Of a DNA stretch of 64,000 nucleotides, positions 1 to 8,846 are shown one piece after another (position 1 is the first letter of the stretch; every line of letters starts with the position of its first letter). The position numbers were made by a program, and so were the translations under genes. Source of the stretch: Anaerosolibacter sp. Lineage in GTDB: Bacteria; Bacillota; Clostridia; Peptostreptococcales; Thermotaleaceae. The stretch covers positions 124,001 to 188,000 of the forward strand of contig NZ_JARBTM010000002.1 in assembly GCF_029240175.1 (NCBI RefSeq). The letters are read 5' to 3'. The notes under the pieces are model-generated. The model was not told where the DNA came from. It saw only the letters and a program-made list of their open reading frames with translations, and made no database searches.

Positions 1-1
1 A

Positions 2-739
2 AATGTTATTCTAGGCTCCAATGAAATCATTGATATGATGGTTCGAGGGATGGGAGATAAGACTGATAAAGAAAAGCTGGTTAAATATACTGCCATGATC
101 AAGCAAAATTGCTATCGACTCATTCGATTGATTAATAACTTCATTGATCGGACAAAAATTGATTCGGGTTTTATTCAAGCAGAGCGGAATAATTATGACA
201 TTGTCAGGATTGTTGAAGACATCACCTTATCTGTGGCAGAATATATCAGAAACAAGGGTGTAAACATGATTTTTGATACGAACATAGAGGAGTGTATCAT
301 GGCATGTGATCCAGATATGATTGAGAGAGTGATGCTAAACCTTCTGTCTAACGCCATTAAGTTTACGCCAGCTGGAGGGCAAATATATGTTGGGATTTCT
401 GCAGAAAATGGGCATATTCATATTTCTGTGAAAGACACTGGTGAAGGAATCCCTCAAGAAAAGCAAGATATAATCTTTCGACGGTTCATTCAAGGTGAAA
501 AGACCTTTGCAAAGAAACAGGAAGGAAGCGGGATAGGGCTATCTCTTGTAAAATCTCTGGTGGAAATGCATCATGGGCGGATTATTCTTAAGAGTGAAGT
601 AGGTAAAGGCAGTGAATTTAAAATTGAGCTGCCTGTAGAAAACATTGAAGCGGACCAAGTAAAGGAGAAAGATACCTATTATAGCACTGGAAATATTGAA
701 AGAATCCACATTGAGTTTTCAGATATATATGTAAAGTAA
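2..739 (+). CDS. Sensor histidine kinase, C-terminal part (cut by window edge)
   Basis: The frame is open from base 2, so the start lies outside the window. The visible 245 residues are a kinase core. The tail of a HisKA dimerisation helix (KQNCYRLIRLINNFIDRTKI) is followed by a HATPase_c domain with N-box MLNLLSNAIKFTPAGG, G1 box VKDTGEGIP, F-box region FRRFIQGE and G2 box GSGIGLSLVKSL. It would autophosphorylate a histidine just upstream of the visible part. The protein closely resembles the kinase at 33674-36034, and both end in the same unusual tail, RIHIEFSDIY. The input domain and partner regulator are not visible. Assignment as a histidine kinase is secure; the signal is unknown. Confidence 0.93.
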   Translation, partial: NVILGSNEIIDMMVRGMGDKTDKEKLVKYTAMIKQNCYRLIRLINNFIDRTKIDSGFIQAERNNYDIVRIVEDITLSVAEYIRNKGVNMIFDTNIEECIMACDPDMIERVMLNLLSNAIKFTPAGGQIYVGISAENGHIHISVKDTGEGIPQEKQDIIFRRFIQGEKTFAKKQEGSGIGLSLVKSLVEMHHGRIILKSEVGKGSEFKIELPVENIEADQVKEKDTYYSTGNIERIHIEFSDIYVK

Positions 740-743
740 TTAC

Positions 744-775
744 CTAAAAGGATGGCCATTTTACCATCCGTTTAG
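744..775. terminator. Hairpin between convergent kinase and recX genes
   Basis: Imperfect stem: CTAAA-A-GGATGG paired with CCATCC-G-TTTAG around an 8-nt loop, lying between two convergent stop codons. A bidirectional terminator is likely, but the T-run is short. Confidence 0.5.
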
Positions 776-779
776 GGGC

Positions 780-1424
780 TTATTTTAACAAAACATTTAA
801 AACTTTTTTAATGACATCATAGTCAAAGCCTTTTCTTTGCAGGAAACTGCCAAGCTTACGATACTGGGCATTTTTATCATCATTTCGATAGGTGGAATCC
901 AGTTTCTTTCTTCCGAGATTTAGTGCTGTTTCAAGCTCATCTTCATGGTCTATCTGTTCACTGATGGCCTCTTGAATAATATTTTTATCAATTCCTTTCT
1001 GATAAAGCTCCTGCTTAATCCGCATCTTACCAAGCTTTTGAATATTTACTTTATCACGGATATAGGATGATGCAAAATCCTCATCATTAATGTAATTGTT
1101 GCTCTGAAGAAAGGCTATAGTTTTTTCAACAACAGATGCCTCATATCCTTTTTCTTTCATCTTTATTTCCATCTCTTGTTTGGTTCTTCCGCGGTAGGAC
1201 AAAAGCTTAAAGGCATAGTTGTTTGCCTTATGTTGTTCCTCCTCTAGGATGATTTTTTCCATGGCAGAAGAATCAATTTCTTTTCCTTTCAACAATCGAA
1301 ATTTAACCAATAAATCTTCGGAAATACCAAAAGCAAATTGATGATCTACATAAACAGAGTAACGGCTTTTGTTCTTTTCTTGTTGCTCAATTTTTGTAAT
1401 GATACCCTGATGATTTTCAGACAT
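780..1424 (-). CDS. recX: Regulatory protein RecX
   Basis: This 214-residue protein has the RecX layout: an N-terminal extension followed by helical three-helix repeats. Diagnostic stretches are YAFKLLSYRGRTKQEMEIKM, then LQSNNYINDEDFASSYIRDK, and a C-terminal KLGSFLQRKGFDYDVIKKVL. RecX binds RecA filaments and modulates recombination and SOS activity in the cytoplasm. The frame is open to 1481, but the start at 1424 (MSENHQG) is chosen because GGAGGAGGT lies 6 bases before it. recA itself is not in the window. The gene stands alone, convergent with the kinase. Confidence 0.93.
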   Translation of the reverse strand: MSENHQGIITKIEQQEKNKSRYSVYVDHQFAFGISEDLLVKFRLLKGKEIDSSAMEKIILEEEQHKANNYAFKLLSYRGRTKQEMEIKMKEKGYEASVVEKTIAFLQSNNYINDEDFASSYIRDKVNIQKLGKMRIKQELYQKGIDKNIIQEAISEQIDHEDELETALNLGRKKLDSTYRNDDKNAQYRKLGSFLQRKGFDYDVIKKVLNVLLK

Positions 1425-1634
1425 CGAAACACCTCCTCCACACCAGAGATTTAATAACATTGTACTATATTTTGTCCACACTAGAGAGGAAATTTCATAA
1501 AATTATAGAGGTTGTTCACAATTTATAGTTTCGCTGCAGGGAAAATAGTAAGGACAGATCAGTAGGGTTTTAAGTAATATATAAGGTAGGTGTGTTTATA
1601 ATCTTCCTGTTTAGGGAATAATTGAAATTAGAAA

Positions 1635-1663
1635 TTGATTTCTTTTATATTATTTGATACAAT
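1635..1663 (+). promoter_or_regulatory. Sigma-A promoter for the leuS T-box transcript
   Basis: TTGATT (1635-1640), a 17-bp spacer and TACAAT (1658-1663) precede the T-box leader by about 20 bases. Confidence 0.7.
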
Positions 1664-1682
1664 ACATTCAAATGAATATGAG

Positions 1683-1905
1683 GCAAAGAAGGGAAGTAGT
1701 AGGTTGAATCGTTGCATATAGAGAGTCATCGGTTGGTGGAAGATGACAGCAAAGAAGACTGAACTCGTCCTGGAGCTATTGGGGTGAAGAAATTAGCCCT
1801 GATCGGGTAAATCCGTTATCGTTTTTGAGAGGACAGTCGTAGGCTGTCAAGTAGAGTGGTACCGCGAGTCTTTCGTCTCTATATAGGGATGAAGGGCTTT
1901 TTTAT
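1683..1905 (+). promoter_or_regulatory. T-box leader, leucine-specific, upstream of leuS
   Basis: The canonical T-box sequence AGAGTGGTACCGCG is at 1853-1866. The terminator hairpin follows, with arms GTCTTTCGTCTCT and AGGGATGAAGGGC (1868-1898), then a T-rich tail. Upstream lies the stem I region with AGAGAG near 1719, a specifier-like loop GAACTCGTCC (1761-1770) and an inner GAAATTAGCCCTGATCGGG segment. CTC (Leu) at 1764-1766 is the likely specifier codon, matching the downstream leucyl-tRNA synthetase. Uncharged tRNA-Leu would stabilise the antiterminator and switch leuS on. Confidence 0.95.
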
Positions 1906-1934
1906 TTTTAAATTTAAAAGAGGATGTGAACAGC

Positions 1935-4343
1935 ATGAAAGAGTATAATCCAAAAAACCTTGAGAAAAAGTGGCAGGACATTTGGGATGAAAAAGGAACT
2001 TTTTATGCTTCAGATGATAAGTCGAAGCCTAAATATTATGCGTTGGTAGAGTTTCCTTATCCATCGGGACAAGGGCTCCACGTGGGACATCCAAGATCCT
2101 ATACAGCACTGGACGTGGTATCCAGAAAACGTAGATTGCAGGGCTATAATGTGCTGTATCCTATGGGTTGGGATGCTTTTGGGTTGCCGACAGAAAACTT
2201 TGCAATCAAAAACAAAATTCATCCTAGAATTGTTACGGAGCAAAACATTGCCCGCTTCAAGTCACAGTTAAAGTCATTGGGCCTTTCTTTTGATTGGTCA
2301 AGAGAGGTGGATACTACAGATCCTAATTATTACAAGTGGACCCAGTGGATTTTCCTAAAGCTTTTTGAAAAGGGTTTGGCCTATAAGAAAGAAGCAGCCA
2401 TTAACTGGTGTACAGAGTGTAAGGTTGGCTTGGCCAATGAAGAGGTTGTTAATGGCGGTTGTGAGCGCTGCGGTGGGGAGGTAGTGCGAAAGATTAAAAC
2501 CCAATGGATGTTAAAAATCACCGAGTACGCAGAACGATTGATTAAGGATTTGCAAATTGTTGACTATATTGATCGTGTAAAAATTCAGCAAGAGAACTGG
2601 ATTGGACGTTCTACAGGTATGGAGATTGACTTTGCTGTAACAGGAGGTCAGCCAATCAGGGTGTATACAACTAGACCTGATACATTGTTTGGTGCCACCT
2701 ATATGGTTATCGCTCCAGAACATCCACTGATTGAGGAATTGAAGGATCAGATCACAAATCTTGATGAAATCGAAGCTTATAAGGAACAAGCCAGCAAGAA
2801 GTCTGATTTTGAGAGAACTGAACTGGTAAAGGAAAAAACGGGCGTTGAGATTAAAGGTATTAAGGCCGTCAATCCTGCCACTGAGAAGGAAATCCCAATC
2901 TTCATCTCTGACTATGTATTGATATCCTATGGTACAGGTGCCATCATGGCCGTACCAGGTCATGACACAAGGGACTGGGAATTTGCAAAGAAGTTTAATC
3001 TTCCAATCATAGAGGTTGTTGCCGGCGGCAATGTGGATGAGGCTGCCTATACAGATACAGAAAGCGGTATGTTGGTGAACTCCGGTCTCATCAATGGCTT
3101 GGATGTAAAGGAAGCGAAGGAAAAGATCAGTCACTGGCTTGAGGAAAAAGAAATTGGCCAGCGTAAAATAAACTTTAAGCTGAGAGACTGGGTATTCTCT
3201 CGTCAAAGATATTGGGGAGAACCAATTCCATTAGTTTACTGTCAGGAATGCGGATGGGTTCCTGTACCAGAGGAAGAGCTGCCAGTAGTATTACCAGAAG
3301 TGGAAAGCTATGAGCCCACAGAAAATGGAGAATCTCCATTGGCTAATATGCGAGAATGGGTAGAAACAACTTGTCCGAAGTGTGGCGGTAAGGGAGAAAG
3401 AGAAACAGATACTATGCCTCAGTGGGCAGGGTCTTCCTGGTATTTCTTGAGATACACTGATCCCCACAATGATAAAGAGTTGGCCAGCAAAGAAAACCTA
3501 GAATACTGGACACCTATCGATTGGTACAATGGTGGGATGGAGCATACAACCCTGCATCTATTGTATTCTAGATTCTGGCATAAGTTCTTGTATGATTATG
3601 GTGTAGTACCAACGGCAGAGCCCTATCAAAAGCGTACATCCCATGGGATGATCTTAGGTGAAAATAGTGAGAAAATGTCTAAGTCCAGGGGCAATGTGGT
3701 AAATCCTGATGATATCATTGAGGAGTATGGTGCAGATACCTTAAGGGTCTATGAAATGTTTATTGGAGACTTTGAAAAAAGTGTACCATGGTCACAAAAT
3801 GGTATCAAGGGTTGTAGGAGATTCTTGGATCGTTCATGGAAGCTCCAGAGTATCCTTGTGGATGGAGCTACTTTGTCTAAGGATTTAGAAAGTACGATTC
3901 ATAAGACCATTAAAAAAGTCAGTGAAGATTTTGAAAACCTGAAGTTCAACACGGCTATTGCAGCTTTGATGTCTTTGATCAATGATTTCAACGGCAAAGG
4001 CTCCATCAATAAGGCAGAGTTTAAAATATTCTTGACCTTGTTAAATCCAATTGCACCCCATATCACTGAAGAGTTATGGGAGATAAATGGATATGAAGGT
4101 ATGGTTACTGATCAATCTTGGCCACAGTGGGATGAAGCGAAAACAAAGGATGACACCATTGAAATGGCAGTACAGGTCAATGGTAAAGTTAGAGGTACCA
4201 TCGTTATCGCCGCCGATGCTTCCAAGGAAGATGCAAAGGAAAAGGCCATGGCAGATGAGAAAATTGCTGCCTTCATCGATGGAAAGTCCATTGTAAAGGA
4301 GATCTACGTACCAGGAAAGATTTTTAATATTGTAGTGAAATAA
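1935..4343 (+). CDS. leuS: Leucyl-tRNA synthetase
   Basis: This 802-residue class I synthetase, of normal length for bacterial LeuRS, charges tRNA-Leu in the cytoplasm. The HIGH-type signature reads HVGH within [17 protein letters not shown] cysteine-rich pair CTEC...CERC (near residue 155) marks a zinc-binding insertion. The CP1 editing domain spans roughly residues 220-415. KMSKS lies in [16 protein letters not shown], and the anticodon-binding and C-terminal domains follow. ATG at 1935 is preferred over GTG at 1926, because AGAGG at 1919-1923 is correctly spaced only for the ATG. Expression is controlled by the T-box leader directly upstream. Confidence 0.98.
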   Translation: MKEYNPKNLEKKWQDIWDEKGTFYASDDKSKPKYYALVEFPYPSGQGLHVGHPRSYTALDVVSRKRRLQGYNVLYPMGWDAFGLPTENFAIKNKIHPRIVTEQNIARFKSQLKSLGLSFDWSREVDTTDPNYYKWTQWIFLKLFEKGLAYKKEAAINWCTECKVGLANEEVVNGGCERCGGEVVRKIKTQWMLKITEYAERLIKDLQIVDYIDRVKIQQENWIGRSTGMEIDFAVTGGQPIRVYTTRPDTLFGATYMVIAPEHPLIEELKDQITNLDEIEAYKEQASKKSDFERTELVKEKTGVEIKGIKAVNPATEKEIPIFISDYVLISYGTGAIMAVPGHDTRDWEFAKKFNLPIIEVVAGGNVDEAAYTDTESGMLVNSGLINGLDVKEAKEKISHWLEEKEIGQRKINFKLRDWVFSRQRYWGEPIPLVYCQECGWVPVPEEELPVVLPEVESYEPTENGESPLANMREWVETTCPKCGGKGERETDTMPQWAGSSWYFLRYTDPHNDKELASKENLEYWTPIDWYNGGMEHTTLHLLYSRFWHKFLYDYGVVPTAEPYQKRTSHGMILGENSEKMSKSRGNVVNPDDIIEEYGADTLRVYEMFIGDFEKSVPWSQNGIKGCRRFLDRSWKLQSILVDGATLSKDLESTIHKTIKKVSEDFENLKFNTAIAALMSLINDFNGKGSINKAEFKIFLTLLNPIAPHITEELWEINGYEGMVTDQSWPQWDEAKTKDDTIEMAVQVNGKVRGTIVIAADASKEDAKEKAMADEKIAAFIDGKSIVKEIYVPGKIFNIVVK

Positions 4344-4354
4344 AGAAATGAATG

Positions 4355-4380
4355 CCCTAGCGAAAGCTAGGGTATTTTAT
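4355..4380 (+). terminator. leuS terminator
   Basis: Perfect 7-bp stem CCCTAGC/GCTAGGG closed by a GAAA tetraloop (4355-4372) and followed by TATTTTATTT, 12 bases after the leuS stop. Confidence 0.85.
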
Positions 4381-4398
4381 TTGGATGAAGTTGTAGAA

Positions 4399-4548
4399 TA
4401 ATGCGATACAAGATCGAGATAATCATTTAGGTTGAGGTTGTAGGGGTCGCATAGTATGCGACCCGCAGGAATGCCATGAAATCTAGGCGGGTTGCATACT
4501 ATGCAACCCCTACGTTGAAAATCTTGATCTCGACCTTACGTCGCATTC
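4399..4548. repeat. Intergenic palindromic repeat (GTAGGGG-type core, GATCGAGAT arms)
   Basis: Nested inverted repeat. The outer arms are AATGCGA and TCGCATT. Next come AAGATCGAGAT and ATCTTGATCTCGACC. The inner cores GTAGGGGTCGCATAGTATGC and GGTTGCATACTATGCAACCC are each self-palindromic. It fills most of the gap between leuS and the next gene. Related arms and cores recur at 30504, 38541 and, in part, 5583, 8538 and 20046. Confidence 0.75.
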
Positions 4549-4652
4549 TTTATCTGCTCTGATACAGGGGCTATATCCTTACAAATAAAGGAAAATCATA
4601 CTGAAAAGCGAATATAGTATCTAAGGAGCTGAAAACTGAAAGGGGAATAGCG

Positions 4653-5564
4653 ATGAAAAAGGTCTTGCTAATGGTACTCATCATACTATTAATTATTGTC
4701 AGAGTGAGTTGTCTTAAAGTTAAAGATCCTATAGATGAAGCAAAAGAAGTGGTTGAAAGCTTTATGGCTCAGATATACAATGTGGAAGATTTTACGGTGC
4801 TCAATCAAGCTGTAATGGAGAGGCAAATGGAGATGATTCTTGATCTTCATGGAAAGCTAAAGCCCTATATGACGGAACGGGGGGCGAAGACAACCTTGGC
4901 GAACCGTGATTTTGCCTTTGTTTACCATACAGCGCGAAAGAGACAGGTAAATATTGCTTTTGAAAGCGTGGACTTTGAAAGTGTTAAGCAGGAGGAGAAC
5001 AACAACTTATACGTAGACTATGTAGCAAAAATCAAGCTAACCGATCCCCATGATCAGGTTGAATATATAGATAAGCGGGGTTATATGAAACTGGTAAAGA
5101 CAGACGATGGGTGGAAGATGGATTATCATCGGGCAATCAATTATCCCTTTGAGCTTCTTGGAGGGGATGAATATACCATGGAAACAGAAAAGATAAAAAA
5201 GAGGTTCACCCTTACAACAGGAGAGGGTTCCTACAGCCAATTGGAAAGCTATATGGATGCTATGGTTTTCGCTGTCCATAATAACAATCAAGAAAAAGTT
5301 ACACTGCGGTTTCCAAATGCAAAGATCTATGAATTGATTTTGTATCAGGATGGAAAAGAGGTTTGGCAGTACGGTGATGAAATAGATTTTGATAAAAGAT
5401 CCTCTGTTGACACGTTAGAAGGGGATGCCAGTTTGATATTTTCCATTGATTATCCATGGTCCCTTTCTTCAGGGGAATATGAATTTGCGTTTTATCTCAA
5501 TGCCGAAGGATGGGAAAACAAAGAGCCCCTAAGAGGCAAGATAATAATAAATAAAGAGAATTAG
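4653..5564 (+). CDS. Exported or lipoprotein-like protein with BsuPI-like C-terminal domain
   Basis: This 303-residue protein begins with a hydrophobic export signal (residues 3-19) ending in a cysteine (IVRVSC). The preceding residues only partly fit a lipobox, so lipid attachment is uncertain. Residues 25-185 form a helical then beta-rich region without a familiar signature. The last about 110 residues (VTLRFPNAKIYELILYQDGK, then EVWQYGDEIDF) resemble the BsuPI intracellular proteinase-inhibitor fold, a beta-sandwich often found in surface proteins of Firmicutes. It is a single gene between two intergenic palindromes. A function cannot be given from the sequence. The start at 4653 has AAGGGG 9 bases upstream. 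Confidence 0.75.
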   Translation: MKKVLLMVLIILLIIVRVSCLKVKDPIDEAKEVVESFMAQIYNVEDFTVLNQAVMERQMEMILDLHGKLKPYMTERGAKTTLANRDFAFVYHTARKRQVNIAFESVDFESVKQEENNNLYVDYVAKIKLTDPHDQVEYIDKRGYMKLVKTDDGWKMDYHRAINYPFELLGGDEYTMETEKIKKRFTLTTGEGSYSQLESYMDAMVFAVHNNNQEKVTLRFPNAKIYELILYQDGKEVWQYGDEIDFDKRSSVDTLEGDASLIFSIDYPWSLSSGEYEFAFYLNAEGWENKEPLRGKIIINKEN

Positions 5565-5582
5565 AGTGAACTATGAATATTT

Positions 5583-5647
5583 TGTAGGGGTGATTCACGA
5601 ATCGCCCTAATGACAAGGATAACGAGCGATTCGTAAATCGCCCCTAA
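5583..5647. repeat. Palindromic intergenic repeat
   Basis: GTAGGGGTGATTCACGAATC and AACGAGCGATTCGTAAATCG, then CCCCTAAA, form a two-lobed palindrome. The core pairs GATTC/GAATC and the outer parts pair GTAGGGG/CCCCTAA. It shares the GTAGGGG end with the repeats at 4399 and 8538. Confidence 0.7.
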
Positions 5648-5712
5648 AATTTTTTCTAATCATTATACCTTAATCATATTGAAGTGGTTCAATGTTTGAA
5701 AGGAGTTTTACG

Positions 5713-6246
5713 ATGACGGATATTACCATAATGCTTCTTGAAGAATCGGATATGGAAGCGCTCTTTCGATTTGAGGTTGAAAATAGGGCATACTTTGAAT
5801 CCATGGTTCCTTCGAGGGGAGATGGATACTATAATTTCGAGCAGTTTAAATCTATACAGCAAGAGATTTTAAAGGAACAAAATGACGGCGCCCTCTACAT
5901 GTATCTGATTAAGGGCCATGATCACAGGATTATTGGGAGAGTAAACCTTGTTTCTATCGTAAGGGGTATCTTCAACAAGGCTGAGTTGGGGTACAGAATA
6001 GGCAAGAATCATGCTGGTAAGGGATATGCAACAAGGGCTGTTGCTTTGGTCTTACAAGAAGCAATTTGTCGCCATAAGCTTCATCGAATTGAAGCAGGAA
6101 CAGCTCTGGATAACATCGGCTCTCAGGTGGTATTGATCAAAAACGGCTTTCAATTTATGGGACGCAGTCATCAATTTATTTACCAAAATGGGGACTGGCA
6201 GGATAGTGTAAATTTTGAAAAAGTATTGGATGAGAGCTATCGATAA
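5713..6246 (+). CDS. GNAT-family N-acetyltransferase (RimJ/RimL-like)
   Basis: This 177-residue GCN5-related acetyltransferase is of the ribosomal-protein/short-substrate type. The acetyl-CoA binding motif A is ELGYRIGKNHAGKGYATRAV (QxxGxG/A type), followed by ALDNIGSQVVLIKNGFQFMG (motif B, the typical N..S..v..K.GF pattern). It would transfer acetyl from acetyl-CoA to an amino group; the substrate is not predictable. ATG at 5713 has AAAGGAG 9 bases upstream and is preferred over the ATG at 5692. The next gene begins 22 bases after the stop, so the two are probably cotranscribed. Confidence 0.9.
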   Translation: MTDITIMLLEESDMEALFRFEVENRAYFESMVPSRGDGYYNFEQFKSIQQEILKEQNDGALYMYLIKGHDHRIIGRVNLVSIVRGIFNKAELGYRIGKNHAGKGYATRAVALVLQEAICRHKLHRIEAGTALDNIGSQVVLIKNGFQFMGRSHQFIYQNGDWQDSVNFEKVLDESYR

Positions 6247-6268
6247 ATATAAGGGGGATCATCATAAA

Positions 6269-7123
6269 ATGGCTGAAAAAGAGCAGTTAATTTTAGACCT
6301 GCGTAGGATTGCAGAAAATAATTATGAATTATCAGCTGGAGAGGAACCAAGGACATATATAAGCCGGATGTTTAAATACATAGGAGACCCAGATCCAGAG
6401 CTGAGAGATGACTTGATTTATTCAACCTTTTACATGTGGATTGGAGAAAAGGAGTTTTTTTCTGAAGCTGAGCAAAAAGATATGCTGGATACTTTAATAA
6501 GTGAAAATTACTTATTATATCGCTTCGGTAATATGGGAGATGAGACTGTCTTTACCAGAACCTTCTCTATACTCGTCATCGTACTGATCTTAGCAAGGCA
6601 TCGGAAGAAGTCGTTTCTGAGTATGGATAGCTTCCTAAAGGTGAAAAATACCCTGATACGATACTATCAAGAAGAACGGGATTTACGGGGATACATAGAA
6701 GACTATGGCTGGGCCCATGGTGCGGCCCATGGCGCCGATGCCATGGATGAGTTGGCTCAATGTGAAGAAAGCGACGAAGTTATTTTACAGGAAGTTTTAG
6801 GGGCTATGCAAAAGGTTCTCTATAACGAGAAATTCCTTTTGAGTAATGAAGAGGATGAACGAATGGCTAGGGTTGTTTACAGAATGATCAAGACGAATCG
6901 AATATCCCGTGAAATGATTACCCAATGGATTGAAGGACTCAGTCAATGCTGTGAGTGGGAAAGAACCCGAAGCCAATATATTGCCCGTGTAAATACCAAG
7001 AATTTTGTTCGCTGCTTATATTTTAAACTTCTGCACAATGAGATCCCCGGATATTATCCAGATATCCTTTGCAGAGTAGAAGCAATGTTAAACAGATTTT
7101 TCGAAGTAGATAAATGTATTTAA
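6269..7123 (+). CDS. DUF2785 family protein
   Basis: This 284-residue all-helical protein carries the hallmark of DUF2785, DLRGYIEDYGWAHGAAHGAD followed by AMDELAQ, around residue 150. The many paired helices suggest a HEAT-like repeat shell. The family has no established biochemical role, and the invariant W-A-H-x-x-A-H-x-x-D cluster hints at a binding or catalytic pocket (inference). ATG at 6269 follows AAGGGGG and is chosen over the upstream in-frame ATG at 6215, which lies inside the acetyltransferase gene. It is probably cotranscribed with that gene. Confidence 0.85.
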   Translation: MAEKEQLILDLRRIAENNYELSAGEEPRTYISRMFKYIGDPDPELRDDLIYSTFYMWIGEKEFFSEAEQKDMLDTLISENYLLYRFGNMGDETVFTRTFSILVIVLILARHRKKSFLSMDSFLKVKNTLIRYYQEERDLRGYIEDYGWAHGAAHGADAMDELAQCEESDEVILQEVLGAMQKVLYNEKFLLSNEEDERMARVVYRMIKTNRISREMITQWIEGLSQCCEWERTRSQYIARVNTKNFVRCLYFKLLHNEIPGYYPDILCRVEAMLNRFFEVDKCI

Positions 7124-7129
7124 CAATAG

Positions 7130-7170
7130 GAGAAAACACAAGTATGATATGCCCATGCTTGTGTTTTCTC
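7130..7170. terminator. Bidirectional terminator between convergent genes
   Basis: Perfect 13-bp stem GAGAAAACACAAG (7130-7142) with CTTGTGTTTTCTC (7158-7170), positioned between convergent stop codons; the TTTTC and AAAA runs serve both directions. Confidence 0.85.
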
Positions 7171-7174
7171 ATAT

Positions 7175-8230
7175 CTATTCAATACAGACGATATAGGTCA
7201 GCCTATCGATCTTAATAAAGCTTAGATTCATGCTAAATCTATTAGATATATCTTTAAGCATATCGATATTGGAATAATACTCATCTTCCATTTCAGATAG
7301 TTCATCTTGGGTGAGGGTACTATATAATTCTTCTTTTTTTAGTGCATTTTCAAACATCAAATCTCCTAGAACGATTCTGCCGTCTTTCCGTAAAACTCTG
7401 ACCATCTCAGCAACAGCTATCTCCTTTTCCTCATCGGTTAAATGATGGAAGGCATAGGTAGATACAATGATATCAAAATAATTGTTAGGATAAGGAATCT
7501 TTAAAAACTCACCTATGCGAAGTCTAAGGTTAGGAAATTTTTGTTTGGCAACATTTAGCATCTCTCGGGATTGGTCGATACCAATGAACTCAAATGCTGA
7601 AGTGAGGTATCTCTTCGCTAGATTCCCTGTACCTACGCCGATTTCTAATATCTTGGAGTGAGGAGCTTTGTCCTTTATAGATTGGTCAAATACCGTGTCC
7701 AGTATTCGTTCATAATTTTTATAGATGCCCAGCCTGCCGATATTATTTTTGACAGATACGTCGTAGCTTGTTGCCCAGTCATCAAAGTTCCACCGATCTT
7801 TCCAACTATTCTTTATTTGATAAAGATTATTCATGTTTTGGGCAAAGGGCAGCAGCTGTTCAGGCAAACTATCTCCTAGCAGGGCAGGACAGTCATAAAC
7901 CGTATCCATCATTCCTTCGAGACAATTTTGAATAAGCTGTAAGCGGTGAATTTCGTCATTGATATATTTCCATTGGCTATGAAAGTGATTGATAATGTTT
8001 TCTCTTTCGTAATGGACCATCATATCTTTTACTTGTTCAATAGGGATATTCATCATTCTATAAACAAGGACGGCCTGAAGTTTAATGATGTCATCCTCCG
8101 TAAAGTACCTGTAGTTATTCTCCATATCCCGTTGAGGATGGAGAATGTTCTTCTTTTCATAGAATCTGATTTTATTTGTGGTTATTTGGAACATCTGGGC
8201 CACTTCATTGATCGTATACTTTCTCTCCAT
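7175..8230 (-). CDS. MerR-type regulator fused to a SAM-dependent methyltransferase
   Basis: This 351-residue two-domain protein begins with a MerR winged helix: MERKYTINEVAQMFQITTNK, then IRFYEKKNIL and NNYRYFTEDDIIKLQ. A dimerisation helix and a linker lead to about residue 130. Residues 180-350 are a class I methyltransferase with motif I ILEIGVGTGNLAKRY, an acidic motif II (FIGIDQSREML), FDIIVSTYAFHHL and VRVLRKDGRIVLGDL. The fusion suggests a transcription factor whose DNA binding is tied to a small-molecule methylation or SAM state (inference). Ribosome binding site AGGAGTG precedes ATG at 8230. Divergent neighbours give no clear target. Confidence 0.88.
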   Translation of the reverse strand: MERKYTINEVAQMFQITTNKIRFYEKKNILHPQRDMENNYRYFTEDDIIKLQAVLVYRMMNIPIEQVKDMMVHYERENIINHFHSQWKYINDEIHRLQLIQNCLEGMMDTVYDCPALLGDSLPEQLLPFAQNMNNLYQIKNSWKDRWNFDDWATSYDVSVKNNIGRLGIYKNYERILDTVFDQSIKDKAPHSKILEIGVGTGNLAKRYLTSAFEFIGIDQSREMLNVAKQKFPNLRLRIGEFLKIPYPNNYFDIIVSTYAFHHLTDEEKEIAVAEMVRVLRKDGRIVLGDLMFENALKKEELYSTLTQDELSEMEDEYYSNIDMLKDISNRFSMNLSFIKIDRLTYIVCIE

Positions 8231-8429
8231 ACTTTCACTCCTATAAGGGTATTTGTTTCCATTATAAACCTTAGTCTAAGGCGAAGGTCAAGTGTTAAGT
8301 CATTAAATATATTAGTTTATTTTTGAATAACGTCATAGGATCATTTTTAGAGGAAATGTATGAATTCCAGAGGACTATTTACAGGAAATTTATTGGTTTA
8401 AGGGAGGGATAATCATGTAAAATATTTCG

Positions 8430-8655
8430 TTGCCTAAACGTAAGAGCATACGATTAAAATATTATGATTATGCACACTCCGGTTATTATTTTGTGACAAT
8501 ATGCACCGAGAATAGGAAAAACATCTTCGGAGAGGTCGTAGGGGTGGACGACCCTACAAAAAATCATGCAAGGCTTTAAGTCAGTAACAACGAAAAGATG
8601 CTTTAAATATGAGTATTCAGAGATATGGCAGGAGGATGAATATTTTAAAGGTTAG
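8430..8655 (+). pseudogene. Decayed REP-associated tyrosine transposase (RAYT, Y1 family)
   Basis: Two fragments of one gene are visible. The first, from TTG at 8430, reads LPKRKSIRLKYYDYAHSGYY then FVTICTENRKNIFGEV, which matches the RAYT N-terminus. It stops at 8577-8579. The second, in another frame from 8566, reads GFKSVTTKRCFKYEYSEIWQ, resembling the RAYT C-terminal region, and stops at 8653. The catalytic centre between them is missing, and a GTAGGGG-type hairpin sits at the junction. RAYTs normally mobilise short palindromic repeats in the same genome. This copy cannot encode an active enzyme. Confidence 0.75.
8538..8557. repeat. REP-like hairpin inside the RAYT remnant
   Basis: GTAGGG-GTGGACGA-CCCTAC, a 6-bp stem with the same GTAGGGG start as other intergenic palindromes in this window. 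Confidence 0.6.
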
Positions 8656-8695
8656 GCATTTGAATTGAATAACAAGATGAAAAGAAAATAAAACG

Positions 8696-8727
8696 AAAAA
8701 CTCCTGATATGAATTCAGGAGTTTTTT
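8696..8727. terminator. Strong rho-independent terminator-like hairpin
   Basis: Perfect 12-bp stem AAAAACTCCTGA (8696-8707) with TCAGGAGTTTTT (8715-8726). It follows the RAYT remnant and precedes the activase operon. The rest of the 616-bp gap from 8231 to 8846 holds the divergent MerR upstream region and the pseudogene. Confidence 0.85.
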
Positions 8728-8846
8728 CACTACATAACAATATTGAATAATTTTGGAAGAATACGTTAATAATCTACAACGGGAATTAAGCTTGATTCTT
8801 TAGTTTTTGAAGCAGTACACTTGCATGGGTGATGGAGGGAAGCGAT

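Noticed and set aside
1853-1866. tRNA-like GGTACCGCG motif
   Set aside because: It is the T-box sequence of the leuS leader; no cloverleaf can be drawn.
2511-3206. 231-residue ORF opposite leuS
   Set aside because: Shadow frame within a conserved synthetase gene.
4399-4548. CRISPR-like repeats
   Set aside because: The palindromes are single nested inverted repeats, not regularly spaced direct repeats with spacers.
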